From contig NC_056034.1 in the NCBI RefSeq assembly GCF_004379255.2, forward strand, positions 1,056,501-1,120,500: 64,000 nucleotides of DNA, given 5' to 3'. Numbering within the stretch: position 1 is the stretch's first letter; each line of letters begins with the position of its first letter. The stretch comes from Salvia splendens. Lineage: Eukaryota; Streptophyta; Magnoliopsida; Lamiales; Lamiaceae. This document shows, one piece after another, positions 36,821 through 46,404 of the stretch. Made by a program: the position numbers and the translations under genes. The notes beneath the pieces are model-generated. The model saw only the letters and a list, made by a program, of their open reading frames with translations, ran no database searches and was not told where the DNA came from.

Positions 36821-37124
36821 TTCACTTAATTTCAACAAGAAGATTATTTTTGTAAAACAAGTTTATCATAAATAGTGTAGCAATCGGATGATTATATTCA
36901 TAATTGATGTTTGTATCTTTCCCACTATCTGTTATCGGCCACAAATTAGACAACTTTCTGAAAAGAAATTGGTCATAGCTGTAAAGTCTTGATTCACTTT
37001 TCATGCCATCAATAATTTTAATTTAAAACATAAAAAAATAACTAAGGTATATTGTATTACACAATATTCTAGAAAATATAAACAATTTTAAATAATACTA
37101 TAAAAAAGTACATAAAACCATAAT
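36821..37124. promoter_or_regulatory. NLR2 upstream region, copy 1 of a duplicated promoter block
   Basis: This AT-rich block begins 'ttcacttaatttcaacaaga' and includes 'gctgtaaagtcttgattcac'. It recurs at 37740-37776 plus 38419-38690 and, more diverged, at 47240-47530. It is cut at about 37125 by an LTR fragment. Confidence 0.75.
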
Positions 37125-37279
37125 TCTCCTTTATTTACGTTTTCTTTATTTTCCTTTTCGCAAAACCATAGTTCTTGGAGCTGATCTCGGGGCGAGCTCG
37201 AGACGTCCACCTTTATTCTTCATCGTCGATTACTTGTCGACGTCGATATCGTTTGTGTTAAGGGGGAAAACCCTTAACA
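37125..37279 (+). mobile_element. 3' part of a TGATACGAG-family LTR
   Basis: The segment shares 'ttcttggagctgatctcgg', 'gagctcgagacgtcca' and a final CCCTTAACA with the solo LTR at 16376. The 5' half is missing. Confidence 0.75.
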
Positions 37280-37284
37280 ACAAT

Positions 37285-37618
37285 TGTTAAGGGATAAGTT
37301 CCCTTAACAAGATTCCAGCGACGACGAGAGGTCGACGACGGAGGGATAAAAGTGGACGTCTCGGGCTTCCCCCGGAATCAGCTCCAAACTAGGGTTGCGA
37401 GAAAATAAAGAAGACGATAAAAGATAAAATAACGATAAAAGATAAATTGATATTTCTTCAATGATCAAAATGAATAACAATTTCCACTATTTATAATAGT
37501 GGATACCCTAACTTAAGGAAGAAGAAAATAATCCTAATAAATATGAAAAGATATAGTAAATCAATAACTAACTAAATAATAAGATACGAGGAATATTTTA
37601 TGAGATATGCTCGTATCA
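37285..37618 (-). mobile_element. inverted TGATACGAG-family LTR
   Basis: On the minus strand it starts TGATACGAGCATATCTCAT at 37618, has a TATAAATAG box and ends CCCTTAACA at 37285. It faces the plus-strand LTR fragment tail to tail, with five bases (ACAAT) between. The facing ends form a palindrome of 'gttaaggg' units. Confidence 0.8.
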
Positions 37619-37759
37619 GATATTCATTACAGAAACTAGAGCTCCATAGGCAGCCATTTCACTTAATTGATATGAGGAATATTTTATAAGATATGCTCGT
37701 ATCAGATATTCATTACAGAAACTAGAGCTCCATAGGCAGCCATTTCACTTAATTTCAAC
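37588..37759. repeat. 86-bp tandem duplication of LTR end plus NLR start codon
   Basis: Units 37588-37673 and 37674-37759 each contain the last 30 bases of the inverted LTR and the first codons of an NLR exon 1 (MAAYGALVSVMNI on the minus strand). They differ at very few positions, so the duplication is recent and later than the LTR insertion. Confidence 0.88.
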
Positions 37760-37776
37760 AAGAAGACTATTTTTGT

Positions 37777-38418
37777 TGATGGGATACGAACTAAGCAACT
37801 AAACCCTAATTGCGAGCCCAATAGCAGTGACGGCCCATCAGCCCAAAACCCAAGAAAGAGTATCAGTTCGGCACAACCAAAGAGTTCGGTCACAGCCTAT
37901 AGCTCGGTAAAAGCCGACCAATCGAGCTCAACTCTCAGGTCGGCAAAAGCTGATCGGCAAAGTTCAGCAGTTCGGTCTCAACCAAAGAGTTCGGTCACAG
38001 CCTATAGCTCGGTAAAAGCCGACCAATCGAGCTCAACTCTCAGATCGGCAAAGTTCAGCAGTTCGGTCTCAGTATTCGACCGAACAAGGAGATAGTGGAC
38101 CCATGCAGGATCCCCACGATCTCCATTACACCCACGATCTATTTAGTGGTATTAAGCAGTTATCAACCTGCAAACCACGATCTTAGTTCGAATGTATAAA
38201 TAGAACTTAGGTCAGATAGACGGGGGTTAAGCTCTCTAGATCCTGAATCTTATAGCAAATCAGTATTGTAATCTGTAAGCGAGACCAAGCAATACAAATT
38301 TGCCCTCTTTTCTTCCCGTGGACGTAGATTTACCTCAGTAAATCGAACCACGTAATTTCCCGTGTTGTGATCATTTATTACTTGCATTTATTCCCATCAA
38401 AAATTCGCCACATCATCA
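37777..38418 (+). mobile_element. solo LTR, TGATGGGATACG family
   Basis: A 642-base segment begins TGATGGGATACGAACTAAGC and ends CCACATCATCA. It is flanked by a perfect 5-bp duplication TTTGT (37772-37776 and 38419-38423). The unoccupied site is visible in the paralogous NLR2 promoter at about 36846. A TATAAATAG box lies near 38196. Internally a block of about 60 bases ('ttcggtcacagcctatagct') is tandemly repeated. Confidence 0.93.
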
Positions 38419-39185
38419 TTTGTAATACAAGTTTATCATGAATATATTGATGCTTGTATCTTTTCCACCGTCTGTTATGGGCAACAAATTAGATAACTTT
38501 CTGAAAAGAAATTGATCATAGCTGTAAAGTCTTGATTCACTTTTCATGCCATCAATAATTTTAATTTAAAACATAAATAAAATAACAAAGGTATATTGTA
38601 TTACACAATATTCTAGACAATATAAACAATTTTAAATAATACTATAAAAAAAGTACATAAAACCACAATTACAAATAATATTCTCGGGTGAAATAGATTC
38701 AATTTTGCATTTGATCAAACAATTCATTTACACTTTTTTTTTCTGGTAATTTGTTAATCACAAAACGATGTAAGCAGAAATTATGGATTTTATATCTTAG
38801 AGCGCAACTCAATAAACTATTTTCATATGCAAAATAAATAGATAATTGGGTCATACTTACAATTTGTAATAGAAATGCAACAAGGATTTGTCAGAGAAAC
38901 TATTTTCATAAGCAAATTAAATAAATAATTGGGCCTCGTATGTAAGCCCAACCAATTGAGGCCCGTTTCATACTATGGGCAATTGAAATTATTACCATAC
39001 GAAACATGTCGCAAATAAATTTTATATGAAAAACGTACTAATGCTTTTGAGAACTTTCACACACTCTAATACAAACATTTGTGAAAAGAAAATACTAAAA
39101 TATGTTATGCAATTAATTAAGGACAGATTGCTGAAAGAGTCATGAAGTTTTGAGGTCGAATTTGGAGAAGTACGCGTAAACTTTC
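38419..39185. other. second copy of the NLR upstream block and intergenic DNA
   Basis: Bases 38419-38690 match 36846-37124, with small indels. With 37740-37776 they are one promoter block split by the solo LTR. No NLR coding sequence remains beyond the start-codon scraps at 37588-37759. Confidence 0.75.
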
Positions 39186-39513
39186 TGATACGAGAATATC
39201 TCTACAAATATTCTCAAATATCTCTTATTTAGTTTAGCATTGATTTAGCATATATTTCTCATATATTATTAGGATCTTTATTTTCTTGTTCCTAAGTCAG
39301 GTATTTTTATAAATAGGATGCATTATATTATTCTCATTCAATCAAGAAATATCAATTATCTTTCTATTTTATTTTCACGCTTTTATTTCAATTCGGTATT
39401 GTTCTTGGTTTGATCGACGGGCAAAGCCTCCGCGACTACCTCGACTACCTTTTATTCCTTCGATCGCAATCGCTACGCCGGAATCTTGTTAAGAGAAATT
39501 ATCCCTTTTAACA
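39186..39513 (+). mobile_element. solo LTR, TGATACGAG family, with target duplication
   Basis: It begins TGATACGAGAATATCTCTAC and ends CCCTTTTAACA. A perfect 5-bp duplication CTTTC flanks it (39181-39185 and 39514-39518). It resembles the LTR at 16376. Confidence 0.92.
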
Positions 39514-40032
39514 CTTTCGAATTCAAATATAAAACAATAGCAAAGTGAGATTGAATATTGTGTGTGATGCAAAATTAAACCTATCTCGGCAAGCTAATAG
39601 CTACTCTTAGAATCTTTCAAAAATGCTATTAGGGTTGACTTGACCCTTATGTAATTAACTAGTGTCCTTATAAAAAACTCATGACTTTTTGTCCGTTCCC
39701 CAACCTTAGAGCATCTGCAACGGTGGCGCCGTAACCCGCGTCCGTTCGTGCCAGCGGCGAGGACGAGGACTGCTGTCGCTGCGCTCGCGCCGCTGGCACG
39801 GCGCTGTTCGATGCATCGAGCAGCGCCGTGCCAGCGAGCAGGCGACGTGGCAGCAGCTGATTGGGAAACGGCATAGCCGTTGCCTTTGAATTTTTTTTTT
39901 TAAAAATCGTTTTTAAATTATATAAAATGATTAAAAAAAATTTATTTTCCAAATCCCAAAAATATGGCCGTTTTTTCCCATTTTTTCTGAATTTTTTTTA
40001 TTTTTTTTTATTTTTTTTTCCCCCAAAATCAT

Positions 40033-40041
40033 CTATAAATA
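40033..40041 (+). promoter_or_regulatory. TATA box of the Harbinger transposase remnant
   Basis: CTATAAATA lies about 110 bases upstream of the ATG at 40149, within the element. Confidence 0.55.
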
Positions 40042-40148
40042 CACACATTCATCATCCATTTATCACATCAATTCATCTCCCATTCATCTCTCATTCATAA
40101 TTCTCATACAAAACTATCAACACATTCATCCCTTATTCAAAACATCAA

Positions 40149-40451
40149 ATGGATTTCACCCATATTATGGCGGAAGCGGAACGCGAAGAACAAGAATACT
40201 ACGAACAACATCGTGCCGCTTACGAAGCATATGTCGCGGCGAATACCCCCGCTCCTCCTCCCCAACGAACCAGATCAAATCGGCGCTACATTCATCGTGA
40301 CCGGGAGGGAGCCCACGAAAGGTTCGTTGCCGACTACTTTGCCGACCAGCCGCTGTTTCCGGCAGATTACTTCAGGCACCGTTTTCGCATGTCAAAGCGC
40401 TTGTTCATGCGAATTGTCAACACATTGTGGGCGAAATTCGGCAACGCGTAG
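40149..40451 (+). pseudogene. Harbinger transposase N-terminal remnant
   Basis: The 100-codon frame reads RRYIHRDREGAHERFVADYF and then FRHRFRMSKRLFMRIVN, the conserved N-terminal part of plant HARBI1-like DDE nucleases. It then jumps to TLWAKFGNA and a stop, which resembles the family's extreme C terminus. The catalytic core is absent, so a large internal deletion is the likely cause. It is inactive as a nuclease. Confidence 0.85.
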
Positions 40452-40736
40452 TGGTTTTTTTAAATTTTTAGTATTTTAATTATGTAATTTTTAATTTTTT
40501 AGGATTTTAATATGTCGTTTTTATTTTATTTGTCATTTGTAATATTATTTAGGTTTTTTTAATGAATTTTAGTATTATTAAAATGTTATTGTTTAATTGA
40601 ATTTTAAATTAATTGTGCTCGTCCTTGCGGAAGAGCACAGCTGTGGGTGTTGTGCTCTTGTCAGAGAGCAGGCAGAAAAAGTGGGGCTGGGCCCACAACC
40701 GTGCCGCTGGCAAGAGCACGGTTGTGGATGCTCTTA

Positions 40737-41248
40737 AAGCCTAGTCATAAAAATCATAATTTTAACACCTTTCAAAATTTTCTATGATGAAATTTTCTGA
40801 TTTTCTGTTTACAATATGTCATTGATTTGACGTACAGGTGTTATGAATTAACGATGTTATTGAATTATTTAGTAAGTTAGACTTGAGTTCAATTCTCACT
40901 ATATTAGAGCAGTTACTAAATTTTTTCTTACAATTAACATTGACTTTTCTATTTTATATTTATATCACTTTTTTTCTATAATTTGCATTGCTATGATATA
41001 GTACTAGAATTCAATTTCAAGTCTTTCTTTTCTTCAATAATTTATGTTTTATTTTTTCTCTTTTTCTATAATTTGCATTGCTATGACGTAGGTTTTTTTT
41101 GTATGTTGGCGTTGTATCTATCAACAATCATCACCTCATACATATCTCTAACTTTTATAATTGATTATCTGAATTGTCCGCGCTAAAAAATACTATAGTA
41201 CTAGGAACACTAATTTGATCCCCACCTTAAAAATTCTGCATCCGCCAC
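40737..41248. other. AT-rich intergenic DNA
   Basis: A short phrase, 'tctataatttgcattgctatga', occurs twice (40975 and 41064). Nothing else is recognised. Confidence 0.5.
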
Positions 41249-41492
41249 TGCGCGAAGGGCTCGCCACGTGGCGTGCCGTCCCACACGTCGCACGCCCGTA
41301 TGTTTTATTGTGCGGCCGAGTTGAAAAGCGCGGCATTGGATGCCTCGCTGCTGAAGAAAGTAAACAGCAAGTCTGGTGCGGAGGCGGCCAGCCTCTGCAC
41401 CAGGGTGAGTAACGGGGCCGCATGCGTTCCGAAAGGGAACGGTGCGTTCCGAAAGGGAACGCTAGGACACCAATGTGTAATTTAAATGCCAT
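41249..41492 (-). pseudogene. UGT78-like exon 1 fragment
   Basis: On the minus strand it starts MAFKLHIGVLAFPFGTH, as UGT2 does, but then shifts frame because a block of about 20 bases ('gtgcgttccgaaagggaac') is tandemly duplicated. Homology resumes in another frame through the region equivalent to LVRRLAASAPDALF and RARDVWDG, and stops at about residue 75. It is a dead 5' piece of a third UGT copy. Its upstream DNA (41493-41570) also resembles the UGT1 and UGT2 upstream DNA. Confidence 0.88.
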
Positions 41493-41594
41493 GATTTTGA
41501 TTTATGATATTTGTGCTAGAGATATTCAAGAAATTGATAGGAACTAAAGTTTGAAGAATAGTGATATTTATGTACTGTACCAAACCAGCAATAA

Positions 41595-42063
41595 GAGCAT
41601 CTCCAATGGCGGACGTCCGGTCGGACATCCGGTCGGACGTGCCGACGGGCGACCGGGATGTCCGCCATTGGAGCGTCGAAGGTCGGATATGGACGTCCTG
41701 TGAGGACGTCGGGTGTCCTCGGACGTCCCGGCGACGGGCGGGCGGGCGGACGTCCGCCACTGTGGCGTCCAGTCGGACGTCCCGTTTTTAAATTTTTTTT
41801 TTAAAACTCTATATATACGTCCCGTTGAATTTTTTCCCGTTCGTATTCTCGGTCAAATTTTATTTCCGTAAACGTAAATTGTTTTATTTGTGAATGTATG
41901 ATTTTTTTTTTATTGCGAGATGTCCTAGTGGGAAGGGTGGATTGTGCAGGGGATGTCCTAGTGATGTGGCAGTGGAATGGGATGTCCTAGTGACGTGGCA
42001 GGAGGTGTTTTTGGGATGTCCTAGTGGATGTCCTAGTGGGATGTCCGCCCACTGGAGATGCTT
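41595..42063. mobile_element. Harbinger-like MITE with GGACGTCC repeats
   Basis: The ends GAGCATCTCCAATGGCGGAC and, reversed from the right, AGCATCTCCAGTGGGCGGAC pair well. The interior has many gtccgg/ggacgtcc units and 'gatgtcctagtg' repeated several times near 41929-42040. No clear 3-bp target duplication was found. Confidence 0.75.
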
Positions 42064-42177
42064 TGCGTGAAGGAAACAGTAAATTCATGGAGACCTATAT
42101 AGCTTTCATTTCAACATGTGTGTATGTTACAGAGGCCTATGATGAGTGTGTTGTGTGTGTGAGTGACTGAACAATAC

Positions 42178-42210
42178 AATGGTAATGGTAATGGTAATGG
42201 TAATGGTAAC
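42178..42210. repeat. (GGTAAT)n microsatellite
   Basis: About five tandem ggtaat units. Confidence 0.95.
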
Positions 42211-43198
42211 GCCAAAAGTCTCGATTCGAGTCTATTATTGTTGCATAATCTTTAAATTTATACTTCTTCCGTCCCATAAAAATTGATAAAGTTGCATATG
42301 AGACGGATTTTAACGTGTAATTTATAAAGTAAGAGTGAGAGATAGAAAAAAAAGTAAATGTAGTGGAAGTGGTATTAGTAGATTTTAGGGTCCACATTAT
42401 TAGTAGTTCAAAACTTTTTTTTATTGGAGACTTTGTCTAATTTTAGGAAACGTCCAAGAGGAGAAAAACTAGTCTTTTTTTTGGGTGGATAGCGTATTCA
42501 TTTGCCATAGAACAAGGGAACGATGTATAGCTTTGTAGTAATTTCCTTTATCAAACTTTACTAGGTTACTAAGGGATTTTTAAAGAAATACTCGCTCCGT
42601 CCCAGTTTAAGAATCCTGTTTTATCATTTCTATCTGTGGCAGTTTAAGAGTCTTATTTAGAATTTATCATATTTGGACAGAAAATATAGCTTCATTGTTG
42701 ATGAAATTTACACTCAAATGCCATTACTTTTGTAAAAATAAAATAAAACAAAATTCTAAACATACAAAAAATCAAAATGTCTTACTTTCCACTACCAAAC
42801 TTCAATTATTACACACTTCAACAACCACTACCACACTTCAATTATTAGGTCATCCACAACGCTGTTCCTATACCGTTCCTTAAACCACTATTTGAGGGCC
42901 CCACTGTACTTTTTTACTCCATTCCTTAACTTAGGAACGGAACCTGCAACCCTCCGTTCCTTAACCGTTCCTTAAATTACTATTCATTCAATTTCACTTT
43001 TTTTTATTTCCAACCCAATTCAATTTAAATAAACACACTTTAATAAAAAACAAACACACTTTATTAAAAAACACACAACATTAAAAACAAATTCAACTTA
43101 AACTTTAAAAAAATAAAAAAAGCACACAATTAAAATCCTAAAAAAATAAAAAAACACAAAATAAAAAACACACAATTAAACGTGGGAAAATAAAAAAA

Positions 43199-44346
43199 CT
43201 ACTCTGCAGCCGAATCATCCTCCGGAGGCGGTCGAGGTTTAGGGGGAGGAGGAAGACCAAGTAGTCCTGCCATATGCACAATTCCGTTCCACCAGGCCGT
43301 GAATTGGGCGTACGAGAAGATGGAAGTGTCCGCCATTGTGGCGGTTATGTACGCCACCATAAGTGTGTCCGAGCCTCCCCGCGAGCCCGATCCCGAGGCC
43401 GATGGCTTGATTCGCCTCGGCCCTTCCTCGCTCTAGCCGCCTTCGCCGCCTTCGTCCCTTGCGGCCGACGGCGCCCACGGCTGGATCCCTCGTATTCGTC
43501 GGGCGTTGGATCCCCCGTACCCCCAAACACCTGCGGTTCACCCTCGCTGGCCTCACCGGTGTCACCAGACGAGTAGTTGCCGCTCGCCGTGTGCTTCGTG
43601 CGCTTTGAGGTTGAGCCCGAGCTCGAGCGGACACCGCCGGCCCACCTTTCCTCGTCCTTGACGAGCTGCCAAATATCAACATATTTGAACTGTAGACCGG
43701 TGTCTTGGTAGAAGACGCGCAAAGCCGCCCTCAGAATGTCAGCGCCCGAAGCTCCGCTTTGGTAGTTCGCCGCTTCGGCCGAGTAGATGCCGCAAAATTT
43801 TTTGACCTGTGCGTCGACTCGGCCAAAGTGAGCACGGAGCATTGTATATTTGCGCTTCCGGGCCCCTTTCGGCTCAGTCTGGTGGTAGACATCACAGACC
43901 TTTTCCCAGAAGCACTTGGCGGCTTGTTGGTTCCCGACGATGGGATCGTACGAGACGGTGAGCCAGGCGGTGTACACCGCCTTAGTTTCTTCATTGTTGT
44001 ACGGATGCCGGCCCAGATCCTCCAGTTCCTCCTCCTCCTCCTCCTCGGGTGCCTCAGACGCAGCCCTAGAGCTTCCACCGCCTCGGCTTCCTCCCTGTGT
44101 GGGTTCAACGGGGATATCCTCCCGAATCTGGGACAAACCCTGAGAAAGCCGCGAGCCGGGTGGTCGAGCGTAGGCATCCACATCGAAAGTGGGTGGTTGG
44201 TACCAACCCGGCGTCGCCGACCCCTGGGTGCCCGGCGTCGACGACCCGGAACCACCAAGTGTGTTGTACATGGTCTCCCAATCGCCGAACGCGTTGAGAT
44301 CCCACCCACCGGAGCCGCCACCGCCGTAATTCCTGTCGCCGGACAT
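43199..44346 (-). pseudogene. Harbinger ORF1 (Myb/SANT-like DNA-binding protein), frameshifted
   Basis: The frame opens MSGDRNYGGGGSGGWDLNAF and has the trihelix-like block NNEETKAVYTAWLTVSYDPI, CFWEKVCDVYHQTEP, AHFGRVDAQVKKFCGIY and KYVDIWQLVKDEERW. This is the standard plant Harbinger ORF1 family, often misannotated as 'glutathione S-transferase T3-like'. The 333-codon frame ends at 43345. Near 43395-43410 a one-base loss shifts the frame; the expected tail, with AQFTAWWNGIVHMAGLL and a proline-rich end, lies in another frame to a stop at 43199. In the family ORF1 helps the nuclease bind element ends. Confidence 0.85.
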
Positions 44347-44442
44347 TTTGTGAAGGAGATTGAAATAGAAAATTGGAGAGGAATTGATGTTGGTTTAGGA
44401 AGAGTAGATGTGTAGTTGTGTGTGAAATGTAATAAATTAGGT

Positions 44443-44451
44443 GTATTTATA
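44443..44451 (-). promoter_or_regulatory. TATA box of Harbinger ORF1
   Basis: The minus strand reads TATAAATAC about 95 bases upstream of the ORF1 ATG. Confidence 0.55.
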
Positions 44452-44986
44452 GAATAAGAAAATAAAAATAAAAATAAAAAATTTAAAAAAAAAGTTAAAA
44501 AAACGGTAATATTACCGTTAAAAAAAATTTAAAAAAAAAATCAATTTTTTTTAAAAAAATATTAATTATTGCGTCATCGCTGACGTGTCCCACTCGCGGG
44601 CCGGCGAGTAGGAAGCACGCACGAAGCGGGGAGCGCCACGTCGCCCCAGCGCGTGGCGGCACAAGCCGTGCCGTGTTCCGTGCCGTCGGCACCCGGCACG
44701 GAATGGGAGCGGAATGGTTCGCCGCAACGCGTTCCGCGGAGAAACCGTTCCGGTGGAACGGCACGCGGAACGCCGGCGGCACGCGTTGCGGGTGCCCTTA
44801 CAAACTTCAACTATTACACACTTCAACAACCACTGCCACAATTCAATTATTACACACACTACCAATTTTTTAAAACTCGTGGACTAACTAAATTGCACTC
44901 CTAAATTGGGACGGACGGAGTATTCATGTTATCTTGAGATGTAGTTCCCCAATTTCTGATGTGGCATCTTGAAATTGTAGTTCGAG

Positions 44987-46404
44987 TCAAAGTGGGATGA
45001 GATGTAGAAGTTTGTGGAAATTGTTGGACGAACTCCCTTGAGAATCAACGGCAGCCAAAGCCTTGTTCCTCAGCAGACTAACATTCTCCCTTATCTTCAC
45101 CCCTTCCTCCCTCGTCATCATCTCCTGCAAACACTCAATCGCCCCATTCTTACTGAACACGCCGCCTTCAACCCTCACCCCAATCCTCCACAGATCCGCC
45201 ACCATTCTGCTGTTCAGCTTCTGCTCTGCGAAAACTGGCAAGCAAATCAACGGAACGCAGCTCGCGATACTCTCTAAAATCGAGTTCCAGCCGCATTGGC
45301 TGACGAACACGCCGACGCTCTCGTGCGCGAGGATCTGCTGCTGCGGCGCCCACACCACCACCTTCCCGAACGAATTCGTCCGATCGATGAATCCGTTCGG
45401 GAAGGATTTCATTGCCTGCTGCTTAATCGACAACAGGAACGGGAATCGGCATGTTTCTAGGGCTTCGCACAGCGCCGCGAGATCGTTCTCCGGCGGCATG
45501 ACTGCGGTGCCGAAACTGATGTAGACGACTGATTTTGGGCGGTTTTGGCTCCCCAGCCATGAGAGGCATCCTGATTCGTCGGCGATTGCGGCATCCTGAT
45601 TCGTCGGCGAAGCGAGGATCGAAGGGCCGACGTTGAGCAAATTGGGGAATTTCGATTTTAGGTCTTTTGTGATGATCGGTTCTAGCTCCTCGAACGAATT
45701 CAGGACGACGGCGGTGGATCTGGGGAGACGCTCCACCATTTTGTAGGCCGCCACCGCCATCGGCGACGGATTGCTTCCGAGGAACACCTCCGCCGGTAGA
45801 TCTGCCGTGGTCGCCATTTCTAATCCTGGAATGAACGACAAAGCTTTCTCTTGTTTCGCCGTTTCTGCATTTCGTCAATCACTTTACGCTCAATTATAAA
45901 TACAGAAAAATTTTGAGTGAGAGGAGAAATCGGAGAATCTTCACCTGTTGATTCGATTGCTCTAACGATTTGATCGGCATAGACGTGCGATGACAGCGAG
46001 CACGAACTACTAATCCAGAACGCCACCCATGGCACTCCTCTTTTCTCAGCAATGTCACTCGAAAACCACAGAAATGCGTCGCTTATTAGGCACCGGATTT
46101 CGAGGCCGCTTTCCCGCTCCGCTTCTCGGATAGCGGTCTCGAAGTTCCCCGGGCCTGCCCCGAGGAACAGCTCGACCGCGTTGAAGAGCGAGCCCGCAAA
46201 GGGCTCGCCGTCCCACAAGTTGCGCGCCCGTATGTTTTCACAGGCAGTCGCGTTGAAAAGCGCAGTGTTGGACGTCGCGCTGTTGAAAAAGGAAAACAGC
46301 GCGTCTGGTGCAGAGGCAGCCAGCCGCCGCACCAGGGCCAGTAAGGGGGGTGCGTGTGATCCGAAAGGGAAGGCTAGGACAGCAATGTGTAATTTAAATG
46401 CCAT
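44987..46404 (-). CDS. UGT78-like flavonoid 3-O-glucosyltransferase (UGT1)
   Basis: Exons 46404-45945 and 45864-44987 join in phase 1 through an 80-base GT-AG intron, giving 445 aa, the normal size. It begins MAFKLHIAVLAFPFGSH; His17 is the catalytic base and Asp109 (LISDAFLWF) its partner. The PSPG donor box reads WAPQQQILAHESVGVFVSQC, then GWNS, and ends LPVFAEQ. Family members usually have THCGWNS and end with DQ. Here the donor-contacting His is Gln and the Asp is Glu; neighbouring UGT2 keeps both. FPFLLSIK also replaces the usual FPFLWS. Such enzymes move glucose from UDP-glucose to flavonols or anthocyanidins in the cytosol. The frame is intact, but activity or donor choice could be changed. 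Confidence 0.88.

Larger units (their letters stand above)
39709..40733 (+). mobile_element. PIF/Harbinger element with truncated transposase
   Basis: Inverted ends GAGCATCTGCAACGGTGGC and, reversed from the right, GAGCATCCACAACCGTGCTC are flanked by the 3-bp duplication TTA (39706-39708 and 40734-40736). The 1025-base element has a TATA box at 40033-40041 and one short reading frame. Confidence 0.92.
42848..44797 (-). mobile_element. PIF/Harbinger element carrying only ORF1
   Basis: Inverted ends GGTCATCCACAACGC and, reversed from the right, GGGCACCCGCAACGC are flanked by the TTA duplication (42845-42847 and 44798-44800). The 1950-base element encodes the Myb/SANT-like accessory protein but no DDE nuclease, so it would need a transposase in trans. 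Both subterminal regions are GC-rich. Confidence 0.92.
42591..44920. mobile_element. Stowaway-type MITE interrupted by a Harbinger element
   Basis: The left end CTCGCTCCGTCCCAGTTTAA and reversed right end CTCCGTCCGTCCCAATTTAG are flanked by TA (42589-42590 and 44921-44922). Removing the 42848-44797 insertion leaves about 380 bases. The host MITE has an internal tandem repeat around 'acttcaattattacacac'. Confidence 0.9.

Noticed and set aside
37880..38075. Direct repeats with spacers resembling a CRISPR array
   Set aside because: There are only about two imperfect units inside a plant LTR that has a target duplication and TATA box; the genome is clearly eukaryotic.
41595..42063. A 3-bp target duplication for the GAGCATC MITE
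   Set aside because: The flanks (TAA against TTG) do not match, so only the inverted ends support this element.
43705..44415. Plus-strand and second minus-strand frames in the Harbinger element
   Set aside because: They are overlapping shadows in GC-rich DNA; only the frame with the Myb/SANT-like block matches a family.
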